NCBI GenBank assembly: GCA_014529385.2
Contig: CM043942.1
Coordinates: 28,699,469 to 28,763,468, forward strand
Reading direction: 5' to 3'
Source: Adiantum capillus-veneris
Taxonomy: Eukaryota; Streptophyta; Polypodiopsida; Polypodiales; Pteridaceae
Length of the DNA stretch: 64,000 nt
The translations under genes were made by a program, and so were the position numbers. This document shows positions 32,735-43,016 of the stretch, piece after piece (the first letter of the stretch is position 1; every line of letters begins with the position of its first letter). The notes below the pieces were generated by a model. It was not told where the DNA came from, made no database searches, and worked only from the letters and a program-made list of their open reading frames with translations.

Positions 32735-34758
32735 AACATATACTCCCCCCCTCGATCGGAACGGTGGGTGCCCATTGTACATTTCGAGACATTTTCAGGC
32801 ATAGCCATAAATTGTTTGAAGCACATAAAAACTTTGGACTTCACTTTAAGCGGAAATACCCATCCATGCCTAGAGTAATCATCAATGAAAGTCACGAAGT
32901 ACAGGTAATTGCCCAAGGACGGAGTTTGCATGGGCCCACAAACATCACTATGCACAAGCTGCAACCTGCATGTGGCCCGAACAGAACCATCCTTTGGAAA
33001 TTTAGAACGCTGCATCTTACCCAAAATACAGCCTTCACAAACATGTTTGACAGGTGCTTCAAGAGGTGGCAAAGAAGCAACCATATCATATTTTTGCAAA
33101 CGCAGCAAACTTGAAAAATTCAGATGACCAAAACATGCATGCCAAAGTTTTGCATCTGAAATAGCCCTTGAATATGCAACAACATTTGCAAAATTTTATC
33201 CACACTTGTCATACAAAGTGAGCTTATACAGCCCACGGCACAAAAGCCCAGATGCAACAATTTCATCACCAAAACTGAGATCATGAACTGTACATCTGTC
33301 ATCCACAAATTTGACTACAAGTCCAAGTCTAGCAAGTCCGGATACAGACTAGAGATTCTTCTTGATCCCAGGTACATAAAGTGAATCAGCAAGTGTGAAG
33401 GAACTGCCATTAGCAGCAGTGAGTAGAATCTTTCCAACTCCCTGAACTGGATAAGAGGCGTTGTTGGCACAAGTGACTGAATTCCCATGAGGGACAGACT
33501 CCAGAGAGGTAAGCAATTCACGATGTGAGGTAATGTGCTTTGTAGCACCACTGTCTAAATACCACACATGTGAATCTGCAGCAACTGATAAGCATGCATT
33601 ATGGACAGCAAGATTGTAAGTGCACTCTGCGCTAAAAGCCCATTCTGCATCAACATCAGCAACACAGTCTCCTTTCATAGAAGACTCAACAATGGCTGCA
33701 TTTGTAGTGGAACCACCCTCTTTCTTCTTAGCCTCTTTGGCCTTCAACTTAGGACACGACTTGATCAAGTGATCATTGTCTTTACAATAATGGCAACGCA
33801 TCTTCTTTTTGCCCTTATCACCAGAATTTCCAGACGAATTGCTGCTAGCAAAAGCATTAGGAACATAATTTTTGCCACTCGCAGCAGAACCATAAGAAGT
33901 GGCTACATTGCTGTTACCACCCTTTCTTTGAGAAGCAATAAAAGCCTGTTCAACTGCACGCTATCTAGTCCTGTTTTTTCTGGAAAGTGACTCTTCCAAC
34001 AGCAATGTGCATAATGCATCAAACTTGACAACTTATGGATTTCCTTGGGTCATAAGTCTCCAAGTACTGGCAAAAGTCTGGTAAGAATCTCGTAAGGCAT
34101 GAAGAACAGTTTGCACAAGGGAACTGTCTGAAATAACTTCACTTGCAGAAATAAGTTGCTCATTGATATCCTTAACACTAGCAAGGAAAGTGTCCATATC
34201 ATCTTCCTCATGCATAATCTTCGACTCCAACTCTTTGCGTAGCAAAGCAATTTTAGCCTCATTGCGGCTTGCATAAAGACCTGCTAGAATATCCCAAGCC
34301 TGTTTTGCAGATTTTGTTGAACGGATGTGTTGAACAATGGTGCGCTTCACAGACAACGCAATCAATGCATGAGCCTGCGCATCCTTAACATCCCAACGAG
34401 CTTGTTCTACCGTAGGCAAAACAACTAACAGCTGCAATCCTTGCAGCAAGACCTGCAACATCCTCAACATCCCCTACATCCTCAGAACCAGGACGTACAT
34501 CAATGCCCTGCACAATGTTCCAGCAAGACCTACAACATCCCCTACATCCTCAGAACCAGGAAGACCTGCAACAAGACTTGCAACATCCCCTACATCCTCA
34601 GAACCAGGACGTACATCAATGCCCTGCACAATGTTCCAGACACCCTTTGACACAGGAAAATGTTGCATCATATAAGCCCACATAGGGTAGTTGTCCCCAT
34701 CCAACCTGTCCTCAGCAGCAAACATCTTGAACACATCTGTGTTGTTGTTGTCAGCCAT
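32735..34758 (-). pseudogene. copia gag-protease-integrase, copy 1, cut in the integrase core
   Basis: Leftward from the Gag ATG at 34758 (MADNNNTDVF). It is similar to copy 2 but carries a tandem duplication in Gag and several stops (near 34035, 33350 and 33197). It keeps zinc knuckle CHYCKDNDHLIKSC, protease LDSGATKHITS, and integrase FIDDYSRH and RSDRGGEYM. Directly after GGEYM, at 32732-32736, it runs into the leader of copy 2. It therefore lacks the third catalytic acidic residue and all of RT. Confidence 0.85.
34460..34640 (-). repeat. tandem duplication inside copia gag
   Basis: CCCCTACATCCTCAGAACCAGG occurs three times (about 34472, 34536, 34591) and a larger block including CATCAATGCCCTGCAC twice, about 119 bp apart. 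It inserts a repeated PGSEDVGDV peptide and shifts the Gag frame. Confidence 0.85.
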
Positions 34759-35106
34759 GGTAAATGCTGCACCTGATGTGAAAACTGCCTGAAAATAGGA
34801 GAAATGGAGCGGGAACAACATGTGCTATATAGCACAAACCGTAGAAGGCTATAAGGCACATGTTATGCAGAAAATGGCACTGACAAAAATTCTGCACAAA
34901 ATGACAAAATAGCCTGTGCAGTACTGTCTGTAGTGGAAACGGAGGCCGAAATGAGCCCAAATCAAAATTCTGAGCAGACCGAGGTCTACGAGCTCACCCA
35001 AAATATTTGTCGACCTGTGAATGCTTGCCAAAGCTCACTAAAATCGGAGAAAGTGAGCAGGCGTGTGCTGGAGCAATTGGCGACTAAGCCCAAGAGGACG
35101 TGACCT

Positions 35107-35118
35107 GCTCTGATACCA
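35107..35118 (-). promoter_or_regulatory. primer binding site, initiator tRNA-Met
   Basis: The minus strand reads TGGTATCAGAGC two bases after the LTR end. Leader sequence follows leftward to the Gag start at 34758. Confidence 0.9.
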
Positions 35119-35120
35119 AT

Positions 35121-35347
35121 TGTTGGAATTAGGGTTGCAGAGAAACACACACAGCTTGGAGAAGACGAAGTAAGCTCAATGCACACAATAGAGAGTATGT
35201 TACTTAGTGTGCAATGGAAAGATAGATAGCCCTAGAGTGATGGGGGTATATACAATGCACGGGGGAAAAAACCTCCTAAAGAGGGAAAAAATGCCCCGGC
35301 GGTCCTGGTGTGTTCACACGCATCACTACCACATGTATATGGTAACA
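35121..35347 (-). repeat. copia 5' LTR (227 bp)
   Basis: The minus strand starts TGTTACCATATACATG at 35347 and ends AATTCCAACA at 35121, followed by the primer binding site. It is closely similar to 22875-23100 on the other strand. Its partner 3' LTR is not in the window. Confidence 0.88.
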
Positions 35348-35414
35348 CTTTTTCTCTCTTGTTGTGTCTCTACTCTTCTTTTATGCTATTCTCTATCTCG
35401 TCTGATTTGTGTGT

Positions 35415-35415
35415 A

Positions 35416-35447
<32 letters not shown>

Positions 35448-35450
35448 CAT
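35415..35450 (+). repeat. (GT)n / (GC)n microsatellite
   Basis: About 14 GT units passing into GCGCGCGT. Confidence 0.9.
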
Positions 35451-35832
35451 TAAGGACATAAGACTTGCTCTTCTTTTCGATGGACAACATTTTAAGTTTG
35501 TGGTTTGCTTTAAATAGTAGTGTCAGAAGTTCAAGATGCTATTGGCGAGTGTCAGATGTGCTCTATGCTCCAACCACCTTATTACAGAATAGTTAATCGA
35601 TTGCTCTAGCTGGATAGCAGTAAAACACTGTTACGTGAATTTAGCAATAGTTATTGTGAGTAGTTGATACGTATTTCACAAGCAACTTTATTTAAAGCTA
35701 GTGCTTGTAGATGGTTTTGAATAGTTGACATGGTTCAGCCAGGGGACTAAGTGACACGGGCGTTGAGGGGGTGGGATCTACGATGGGATGAAGGAGACCC
35801 GTAGATCGTGGCAAAGTAATCTCTGGTACACG

Positions 35833-35916
35833 AGATTACAAAAAGTAATCTTGGACTTTGTACCCGAGATTACCAAGATTACAAAAAGTAATCTTGGACT
35901 TTGTACCCGAGATTAC
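35833..35916 (+). repeat. 41-bp direct repeat, two copies
   Basis: AGATTACAAAAAGTAATC followed by TTGGACTTTGTACCCGAGAT occurs at 35833-35873 and 35876-35916, apparently without mismatch. Each unit contains the inverted pair GATTAC/GTAATC, so short hairpins are possible. Confidence 0.9.
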
Positions 35917-36041
35917 TTCGCACCCTTGACCTCACCTTTGAGACTCCCATGCCTTATCCACGAGCGTGTTTTTTGTGATGGTATGGGATCGAGATTACTC
36001 TTATACCAAATGTGAGTTGACGTCTTGAAAAATAATCCCGG

Positions 36042-36144
36042 GTATTTACTTGGTGAGCCAAAGGTCCTTTTCCCGCTATCTGAACGCACAAGACACAACG
36101 TGTCATCTTGTCACTGGATGCTTTTTATTGGCTCACCAAGTAAA
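36042..36144. mobile_element. MITE-like hairpin, 103 bp
   Basis: TTTACTTGGTGAGCCAA (36045-36061) and its exact reverse complement (36128-36144) enclose 66 bp with no coding potential. The left arm, extended to 27 bp (36042-36068), recurs inverted at 42917-42943. Confidence 0.6.
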
Positions 36145-36185
36145 AAGCTTCAACTAATAAGTAATAAAAACGCTGGACGCGCGCA

Positions 36186-36380
36186 GTTCACAACCATGAC
36201 CTTCGCCAGGTTTGCAGGTTCGCAACCATCACCTTCGCCCGGTTTGCAGGTTCGCAGCAATTCCGCAGGTTCGCAGGTTCCTAGCAGTTTGAACTGTAGC
36301 AGTTCCACGTCCGAAGTTCCCAGCAGTTTGCAGGTTTCCAAAAGCTACAGCAGTTCGCAAGTTCCCAAAAGCTATAGGTT
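36186..36380 (+). repeat. degenerate GCAGGTTCGCA / GCAGTTCC minisatellite
   Basis: About fifteen imperfect 9-12 bp units. The open frame across it is Ser/Gln/Val-rich because of the repeat and is not treated as a gene. Confidence 0.65.
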
Positions 36381-36410
36381 TGTTGACTACAACTAGAACA
36401 GACCTCTACC

Positions 36411-36518
<108 letters not shown>

Positions 36519-36632
36519 CATGCCATATCTGGTTATGTTTATTTGAGCTAAACTCGTGCCCATCATTTCTATCCCAATCTCAAGAAATTCAATCCAATCT
36601 CTAGTTTTGAACCACAAGTCCCCAAAGTCCTT

Positions 36633-37357
36633 CATCATTGCCTTGTATTTATGCTAATGTGTATTTTGTGTCTTGCAAAGAGAACACATACTCACAACAC
36701 TGGACATTTGGATTGCACATGCGTAACTCCAACTGGACTACACTGCAAGGTTTCTCCATCCAACTCCCCATGACTGCGTTTGCTTGGCGCAACACATAAA
36801 CGCTACAGGGCAGGGCACGGATTTCGTTTCTTATCATTTTTGGAGAGACCATAATGCCAACTCTCCACCATACTTTTGTATGGCACTTATGCATACCATG
36901 CACTGTATACTTAGCATCTTCAATTTATGGCGCTTCATTGTAGGATGAAATGTTTAACTATTCACATTCCTTTTTTGCAGCTTGAGTCAAAGATCAGCGT
37001 GTAGCTTGGACAATCTGAAAACATCTGTACAACATTTCAGGTCAGTAAAGCACTTCATTTCAAATTGCAATACATTGATGCTTTATCGATTTGCTTGTTT
37101 TAGAATTTTGTACCTTGCTTTCTTCAGTTTTTTTTACTTGCATGCTGCTTTCAGAACTATACAATCGATGTCGAATAACATCTATATATGTTAATTATAC
37201 ATACAACTCTTTGAGTAGTAAACACATGTAGTATATTGCAATCGTAAATGCACTTTGTGCATCTTATGACCTAAACAATTGATACCATACTATATTTGTC
37301 CTCATTTATCCCATAGTAGGTGTTAATATGAAGTTCTCAAGGCCTGCAAGGTTACAA
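36633..37357 (+). repeat. left arm of a long inverted repeat (helicase/GIY-YIG region)
   Basis: Aligns over its whole length with the reverse complement of 40391-41077. Shared words include TTTGCTTGGCGCAACACATAAA, TTTTTGGAGAGACCA, GCCAACTCTCCAC, TACTTTTGTATGGCACTT, CAATTGATACCATAC and ATGAAGTTCTCAAGGCCT. Both arms keep an exon-like block between an AG acceptor and a GT donor (left about 36981-37042, coding QRSACSLDN in one frame). The arm ends about 12 codons into the first open frame. Confidence 0.85.
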
Positions 37358-37717
37358 TCCAAGCGTCACGAATCCAGGAAACGAACTGCAACCAAGTTAA
37401 AAGCAGCTCACCGTCCATATGCTAGGTCATGGTTTGATAAAGATTGGATCATGCAATGTGACATTCTTGCTCACAATCTAGAACTGTGCCCCTCTTGCAC
37501 GGCGGCAAACCTCACATACAACGATAAACGAGGCCGTGAGACAAATGAAATAGACAGTCCTGCTGCACTCACTTCAGTATTATTGTTGAGCGCTTTGGAA
37601 CATGCAGAAGTCAAATACTCGTGGAAGACTTGTACTTCTTTTAAAACAACTAATTCCCATCAAAGATATATTGCCATTCATGCACCTGACTACATAGAGC
37701 GTATTCTCTCTGCTTGA
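37328..37717 (+). CDS. basic protein of 129 codons at the start of the helicase/GIY-YIG element
   Basis: Starts MKFSRPARLQSKRHESRKR, an Arg/Lys-rich N-terminus that could bind DNA or act as a nuclear signal. A CPSC motif near residue 57 might be half of a zinc site. A CCCATAGTAG|GTG acceptor-like site lies just upstream, so it may be an internal exon. I recognise no family. The start codon and first dozen codons are repeated in inverted form at 40391-40419, where the frame soon meets a stop. It lies directly upstream of the helicase-like frame on the same strand. Confidence 0.4.
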   Translation: MKFSRPARLQSKRHESRKRTATKLKAAHRPYARSWFDKDWIMQCDILAHNLELCPSCTAANLTYNDKRGRETNEIDSPAALTSVLLLSALEHAEVKYSWKTCTSFKTTNSHQRYIAIHAPDYIERILSA

Positions 37718-37844
37718 CAAATACACACACAACTGCTTAGCATTATAGATGTATCGGTAAGTGTGACACAAACTACACATGCAATAGCACGAGGATCACT
37801 AGAGTGGAGTTCATTGCTAGATAACCCACTAATATCTTGGTCAA

Positions 37845-38459
37845 GTGCTGCTAGTCTACACTCTACAAGTCATGAGCTATCCACCTCAACCATTTCAGAC
37901 TATTGCATCTACAGTCCATTATCAGTTCAAGATACCAACAAGGAATCAACAGTATTCCCTCTCTATTCACAAGACCGATGAGCGATATTTGGACATAAAA
38001 GAGGCAGATATTATAATCATAGACGAGTTGTCTATGTTAACAAGGACCACTTTTGACCTTATCACAAGACAAATTGTCAACATAACAAGGAGTACATTGC
38101 CAGATCCCTTCAACAAAAAATGTGTTCTCTTGCTTGGTGACCTTGCACAGTTGCCCCTGGTTTGTAATCACGCACGGGAGTTTTGTGAAGCATGCCATAT
38201 CACAGGCTCAATGCACTGGCTGCATGCAACTTTCTACAACATGTCATGCTCCATACGACATGCAACGGACCCTGAACTTCTTCAATTCTTGACCTTTAAT
38301 CGTGAAAGAAGACCAACCATAGATGAGATCAAATGTACCTTGGGTGCATGCATTATAGATGAAACGCATGTGCATGACTACATCAACAACTCCACTACAA
38401 TAATTTGCACTCATAGATTAGACGTCAAACACTACAACAACCTTGCCTTGAATAACTGA
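37845..38459 (+). pseudogene. PIF1-like helicase fragment
   Basis: The frame contains TVHYQFKIPT (PIF1 motif Ia region), ADIIIIDELSMLTR (Walker B, motif II, DE-SM), CVLLLGDLAQLPLV (motif III, GDxxQLP) and IRHATDPELLQFL (motif IV region). These are the central motifs of PIF1/RecD-type superfamily 1B helicases, as found in Helitrons and other self-replicating elements. The Walker A loop (GxGKT) should lie about 40 codons upstream, but no such motif is visible there. C-terminal motifs V and VI are only faintly present in broken frames to about 38950. A relic, or a gene whose flanking exons I cannot join. Confidence 0.7.
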
Positions 38460-39217
38460 TGTCTCAAGGGTTCTTCCATGTTGATCTTTCGAAACTGGCA
38501 TTAACTTACACACCACCCTTTGTAGCATTGTCTTGCGCTCTAATTTTGTCTCAATTCTTATGACCACATTCTCAACGGTTCTGCACAATTCTACTATTGT
38601 TTTTTTCAGTATGAACTTTAATCATGTCACCATTGCAAGTAACATAGATAACCAAGAGAACAAAATGAGCAATTCAAAGGTATACTACTCTATAAAACAT
38701 ATCACATTATGTTTCTTCAATGCACGCAAAATACTGATCACATTTGTATAACCTTGCAGAGACTTGTTACCCTTTTCAAGCAAAACATTTCCTCGAAGAA
38801 AAACCCCCACCCCCAAATCGAACCACGTTAGTATCCAACAGAGAGGCAAACGCACCTGCTTAACCTGGCCGGTTGTCGCCGGGACGCTTACATCAATGGT
38901 TTTGCAAACTATGCAGAGTTGGGATTGCTAATAGACATATCCGTAAAATAGCTCGAACAAAACAAGAGCATGGATATCAAAAGAGCAACAACTTAGTTCT
39001 ATACACACATCAACATGACTGCAATTTTATCTTTTTTTCTTCTTCTCATTGCTTTGCTATCTATAATAAACAGTAAACATGCTTTTTTGCAAGGATTTTT
39101 TTTTGTTTATTCCTTCTAATACTCTTTTTCTCTAGGTCTAATGAAAGAGATCATTTACAAACTATCTATAGAAATTGACGTGCCCGAGGATCTCATGACA
39201 GTCGAGACGGTAATCGT
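38460..39217 (+). other. degraded or intronic sequence downstream of the helicase
   Basis: No long frame. A stretch near 38850-38930 (AYINGFANYAELG in one frame) could be remains of the NGT-type motif found in PIF1 C-termini, but this is weak. Confidence 0.3.
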
Positions 39218-39478
39218 TTGCTTCAATTGAAAACACCAATAAAGCCCTACATTCTTGAGATGTTGCACTATGGCTATGATGTCGCGCTCGAGGATCTGTT
39301 AGATACAATGAACAATGACGCAAGTGAGATCTTGGCAAGCTTGAAGAGACAGTGCAATGACGAGCCACCATCAATTACAGAGCAAAAGCTGACATGGCAA
39401 CACAACAAGGATGTTATAAAGCACGATATGATAGTGTTGATCCGTACGCTTTCATCAACATCGACAACCCACCCATAG
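39218..39478 (+). CDS. 86-codon open frame between helicase and nuclease, unrecognised
   Basis: Reads KPYILEMLHYGYDVALEDLLDTMNN onward; acidic and helical in character. Same strand as its neighbours and followed by an intron-like stretch with a pyrimidine tract and CAG at 39600. It may be an exon of the same gene. No known domain seen. Confidence 0.3.
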   Translation: MLQLKTPIKPYILEMLHYGYDVALEDLLDTMNNDASEILASLKRQCNDEPPSITEQKLTWQHNKDVIKHDMIVLIRTLSSTSTTHP

Positions 39479-39612
39479 GTCACACCACCTTGAAAAAAAT
39501 TCAACAAATATCTCACTCGAATACATATTCTAATATTCTCAAGTTCTAGCATGCAATCTTGCACTAATCCTATTTCTTTTTTTTTTTGCTTTTCCTGTGC
39601 AGAATAGGATAA

Positions 39613-39978
39613 CAAGACTCAAGTTCTACTGCTCGAGCACGACAATCAACCGAGCAAAAAACAACGGACATTGAATACACCGTCTACTCCATCACATGCC
39701 GCCAAAACAGACGAAAGTACATAGGAGTCACAAACAATTTCACAAGACGAAAGGCAGAGCACACTCAACAACCACCTTCAAATATGCGATCTGACGTTCT
39801 TCACTACCAGCCATTCGAAGAAAACTTTATTTTTGACATACTTTCCGTCTCCAAGAATTTACATGTAGCACGTATACTTAGACATAGTAGTACAATTTCA
39901 TTTGGATATAATGTTTTGCGAGCTCATCCCCCTCACTGCAAGAAATACATGTTCTTGAAACAAAAAAGAAAGATCTAA
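39613..39978 (+). CDS. GIY-YIG nuclease domain
   Basis: A 121-codon open frame, closed upstream by TAA at 39610-39612. It contains VYSITC near residue 23 and KYIGVTNNFTRRKAEH near 33-48: the first corresponds to the GIY element and KYIG to the YIG element, 10 residues apart as in this family. The conserved Arg follows in FTRRKAEH. Downstream, a PFEENFIFDIL stretch and GYNVLRAHPPHCKKYMF give the rest of the fold. The catalytic Glu expected after VARILRH appears replaced (RHSSTI). GIY-YIG nucleases nick DNA in homing introns, Penelope-like elements and some DNA viruses and transposons. Here it follows the helicase relic on the same strand, inside the inverted arms. Confidence 0.65.
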   Translation, partial: QDSSSTARARQSTEQKTTDIEYTVYSITCRQNRRKYIGVTNNFTRRKAEHTQQPPSNMRSDVLHYQPFEENFIFDILSVSKNLHVARILRHSSTISFGYNVLRAHPPHCKKYMFLKQKRKI

Positions 39979-40258
39979 ATTATTATTGCACTGTCGTACA
40001 CGTCTCATTGAAATCTGACGTTCAATCTGCTAACACAACATCTTTTTTCTCTCTTTTTCCTCAATTATTGTGCACAAAAACCATTCTCAAAATTCCTATC
40101 AAGTAGTCTGTTCATTCGTTATTAAAAAACTCATATCAATCTCTATTGTTTCACATTTTTAAAAAAAAATTCTCTGCTTCCTCAATTATTGTTCCCATAA
40201 CACATTTGCAAAATTCACATCAATTTTCATATTGTATTCTATAAGTGTTATATACCAA

Positions 40259-40385
40259 GGCCCACCAAGCAAGACTAGTTTTTTGCGGTGCTGACGTTAG
40301 ATCCCATGACCCCATGCGCGTGTGATATAGTTACGACTAGAATCTCTTCCGTACACCTTGTCTAACTAGTCTTGCTTGGTGGGCC
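40259..40385. mobile_element. 127-bp hairpin with perfect 22-bp inverted repeats
   Basis: GGCCCACCAAGCAAGACTAG (first 20 bases of the 40259-40280 arm) returns exactly inverted at 40364-40385, enclosing 83 bp. It abuts the inner end of the right inverted arm. It may be a MITE or the scar of the rearrangement that made the arms. No target duplication seen. Confidence 0.65.
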
Positions 40386-40390
40386 TCGAC

Positions 40391-41077
40391 TATAACCTTG
40401 TAGGCCTTGAGAACTTCATAATGACACCTAGTATGGGAGGAACGAGGACCTATATCGTATGGTATCAATTATTTAGACCTAAAGTAAAGACAGACAAGAT
40501 GTATTTACTAAGAGTTGCGTGCGTAATTAACATGTGCAGATCTTGGTTGACATCGAATGTATAATTTTGAAAACAACGTCAAAGTAAACTGAACCAAACG
40601 AAGTAATGTGTAAAATTCTAAAACAAGAAAATGGATAAAGCGTTAATGAACTGCAACAAGAAATGAAGTGCTTTACCGACCTGCAATGTTGTATTGGTGC
40701 TTTCCAATTGTCGAAACTACAGGCCGATATTTGAGTCAAGCTACAAAAAATTAAACATTACGTCTTGCAACGAAATTTCACACACTGAAATTGCAAAGTA
40801 TATAGTGCACATCATGCAGAAGTGCCATACAAAAGTATAGTGGAGAGTTGGCACTGTGGTCTCTCCAAAAATTATAAGAAACGGAAGCCGTGCCCTACCC
40901 CGTAGAGTTTATGTGTTGCGCCAAGCAAACACATAGACATGAGAAATTAGATGCAGATAATGGACCTTGCAATGCTGTCGAGCTTGAGTCGCGCTCGTGG
41001 AATTGAAACCTCGAGTGTTGTGAAATAATGCTTCCCTGCCAAACACAAAACATGCATTAAGACAAATACAAAAGATG
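40391..41077 (-). repeat. right arm of the long inverted repeat
   Basis: Reverse complement matches 36633-37357 with scattered mismatches and small indels; the left arm has roughly 40 bp more near 37210-37250. It carries the same exon-like block and the ATG (40417-40419 on the minus strand), but a TAG follows within about ten codons and the similarity stops at 40391. It is therefore a truncated, inverted copy of the element's 5' part. Confidence 0.85.
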
Positions 41078-41929
41078 TAGGATATTGATTGAGCTTAAAG
41101 AGAATCATATCTAGCTTTATGTTCTATGTCAAAGGTCCACTATATAAAGAGTTATGGATGCTTTTCTACGAGTATCTTGCAAACCATACTTCTACTTAAT
41201 TAAAATTTGATTAGAGGACCCCACATAGGATGGGTGATACCCCTTCCCCCTCTTGGAATAGTTTCTACTACCAACCCCTTTTGAGCGTGAAGTGCGGAGA
41301 GTGCATTTTTGGTTGCTGCAGTCAATAGTGCAAAGATCAGAGGCAAACTTGATTTGCTGAGGCAATTCTGTTAGGTATTTACCTCCGCCTTCATCTGAAC
41401 TAGAGAGGGAAAAAGCTTCCAAAGCACGAATTTGTATTGGCAGATCACGTGAACCCACCCTAAGCAAGGAATTCCCTAAGCAGGCACTGCTCATTGCCCG
41501 TCCAATCTCGACGACTTGAGTTTGAAAGGTGGGATGTCAAGCTTTACATTCATAAGTTAGCCTATCCTAAGTTTGGCCTTGGGTCCCAAGTCCGCCTATT
41601 CTTTCTAGAGTCAAATTCAAGAAAGGCTCAATCTATCCGACAACACATACTCCTACTCTCTCACCTGTCCAGAAAGAAAGGAGTTCGGGCGTGTCATGTT
41701 CGGCGGCTCCATAGCATCTAGTTATTACTTGTTACAATGAAGTTGTTTTTTTCTTTTTTCTATGTTTCTAGCAATTTGATGGTTAGATGCCAGTTGTATT
41801 CAATGGAGGTGCCGGAGTGGCCGTAAACATTAGTAGATTTGTAGTTGGCTTGGGCTCTGGGGTCCTTTATAAGGTTGGTGTCAAGTTGCAACTGATCAGC
41901 ATCTCCCCGCGCAGCTCTGCTCAACATCT

Positions 41930-41936
<7 letters not shown>
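41078..41936. other. no recognisable gene
   Basis: Short frames only, none with a recognisable motif. Confidence 0.4.

Positions 41937-42009
<73 letters not shown>
41937..42009 (+). repeat. (CT)n microsatellite
   Basis: About 36 uninterrupted CT units. Confidence 0.95.
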
Positions 42010-42013
<4 letters not shown>

Positions 42014-42571
42014 ACGGTTCACAAGAACCAGTTAGTGAAGACGAAGTTCTTCAGTTCAATTGCTGTGGGGGAACAATATGGAGGGGAGCAGTTAATAGTC
42101 CAATTTTCTCCATGAATGCATCCACCCCTATTCAAAAAGATCTCCAGAATCTCATATCTAGCCTCACAATCGGCCAATCTTGATGTGCTCTGCCACTGGC
42201 ACAACAACTTAATAAATTGAGGTACACAGCTCAACATGCCCGTCTTCGATGCTACCACCTCACCCAATCTTCGCAACATCTCATGCCACTCCCTCCTCTG
42301 TGCAGACATCGCCTCTGTCTGTTGCCGTTTCAAGGGTCCTGCTCCACACGCAACTGAGCAATGAACCGGAATATACGACCAACTAGCCTTGGTCCATTTG
42401 TGCTACCCTGCCCTCGTAGCTACTCATTTCCTCACCATTCAATCACTCGCCATCGCTTTAACTTGACCAACAAAGTATTCACAAGGAGAACAGGTCTTGA
42501 TCAATGATAAAGGTAGTAAGCCATTCGATTCCACAGAAACCTCTCACCATCAACGTTAAAGCACAGATTGT

Positions 42572-42575
<4 letters not shown>

Positions 42576-42645
<70 letters not shown>
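42576..42645 (+). repeat. (GA)n microsatellite
   Basis: About 35 uninterrupted GA units. Confidence 0.95.
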
Positions 42646-42648
<3 letters not shown>

Positions 42649-42916
42649 AATAGTCTTACTGGAATCTGGACACTAGTAAAGCGCTGTTGAGAGCCGAGGT
42701 GCAAAACGCGATTGTAGAGATGATGCAGAACATTGGTTTTGCAGAGGCATCTTAATGTTAATGAACAAACTCAAAAAGCAAACATACGTACTGAAAACGA
42801 GGAAGCGCTGTTTTTACTTGCTTTTTTTTGGGTCAATCTCCAACGTTGGATTAAGATCATAATTTTATGGTCAAGATTGAGCCAAGTGGCTCAATACCTT
42901 GGCCTTATTTGAAAAG

Positions 42917-42943
42917 AGGACCTTTGGCTCACCAAGTAAATAC
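42917..42943 (-). repeat. 27-bp exact inverted partner of 36042-36068
   Basis: AGGACCTTTGGCTCACCAAG and the next seven bases are the exact reverse complement of 36042-36068, 6.9 kb away. A separate perfect palindrome, ATTGAGCCA-AG-TGGCTCAAT, lies just left at about 42876-42895. Confidence 0.85.
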
Positions 42944-43016
42944 AGACCTATATCCGTTTGAAGAGACGAGGACTCGGGACTTTTAAAAGTGGAGGGAACG
43001 AGCGAGAGAGGGGGAT

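Noticed and set aside
30705-33990. Plus-strand frames of 70-135 codons opposite the copia copies
   Set aside because: They are antisense shadows of the minus-strand gag-integrase frames, which carry clear domain motifs.
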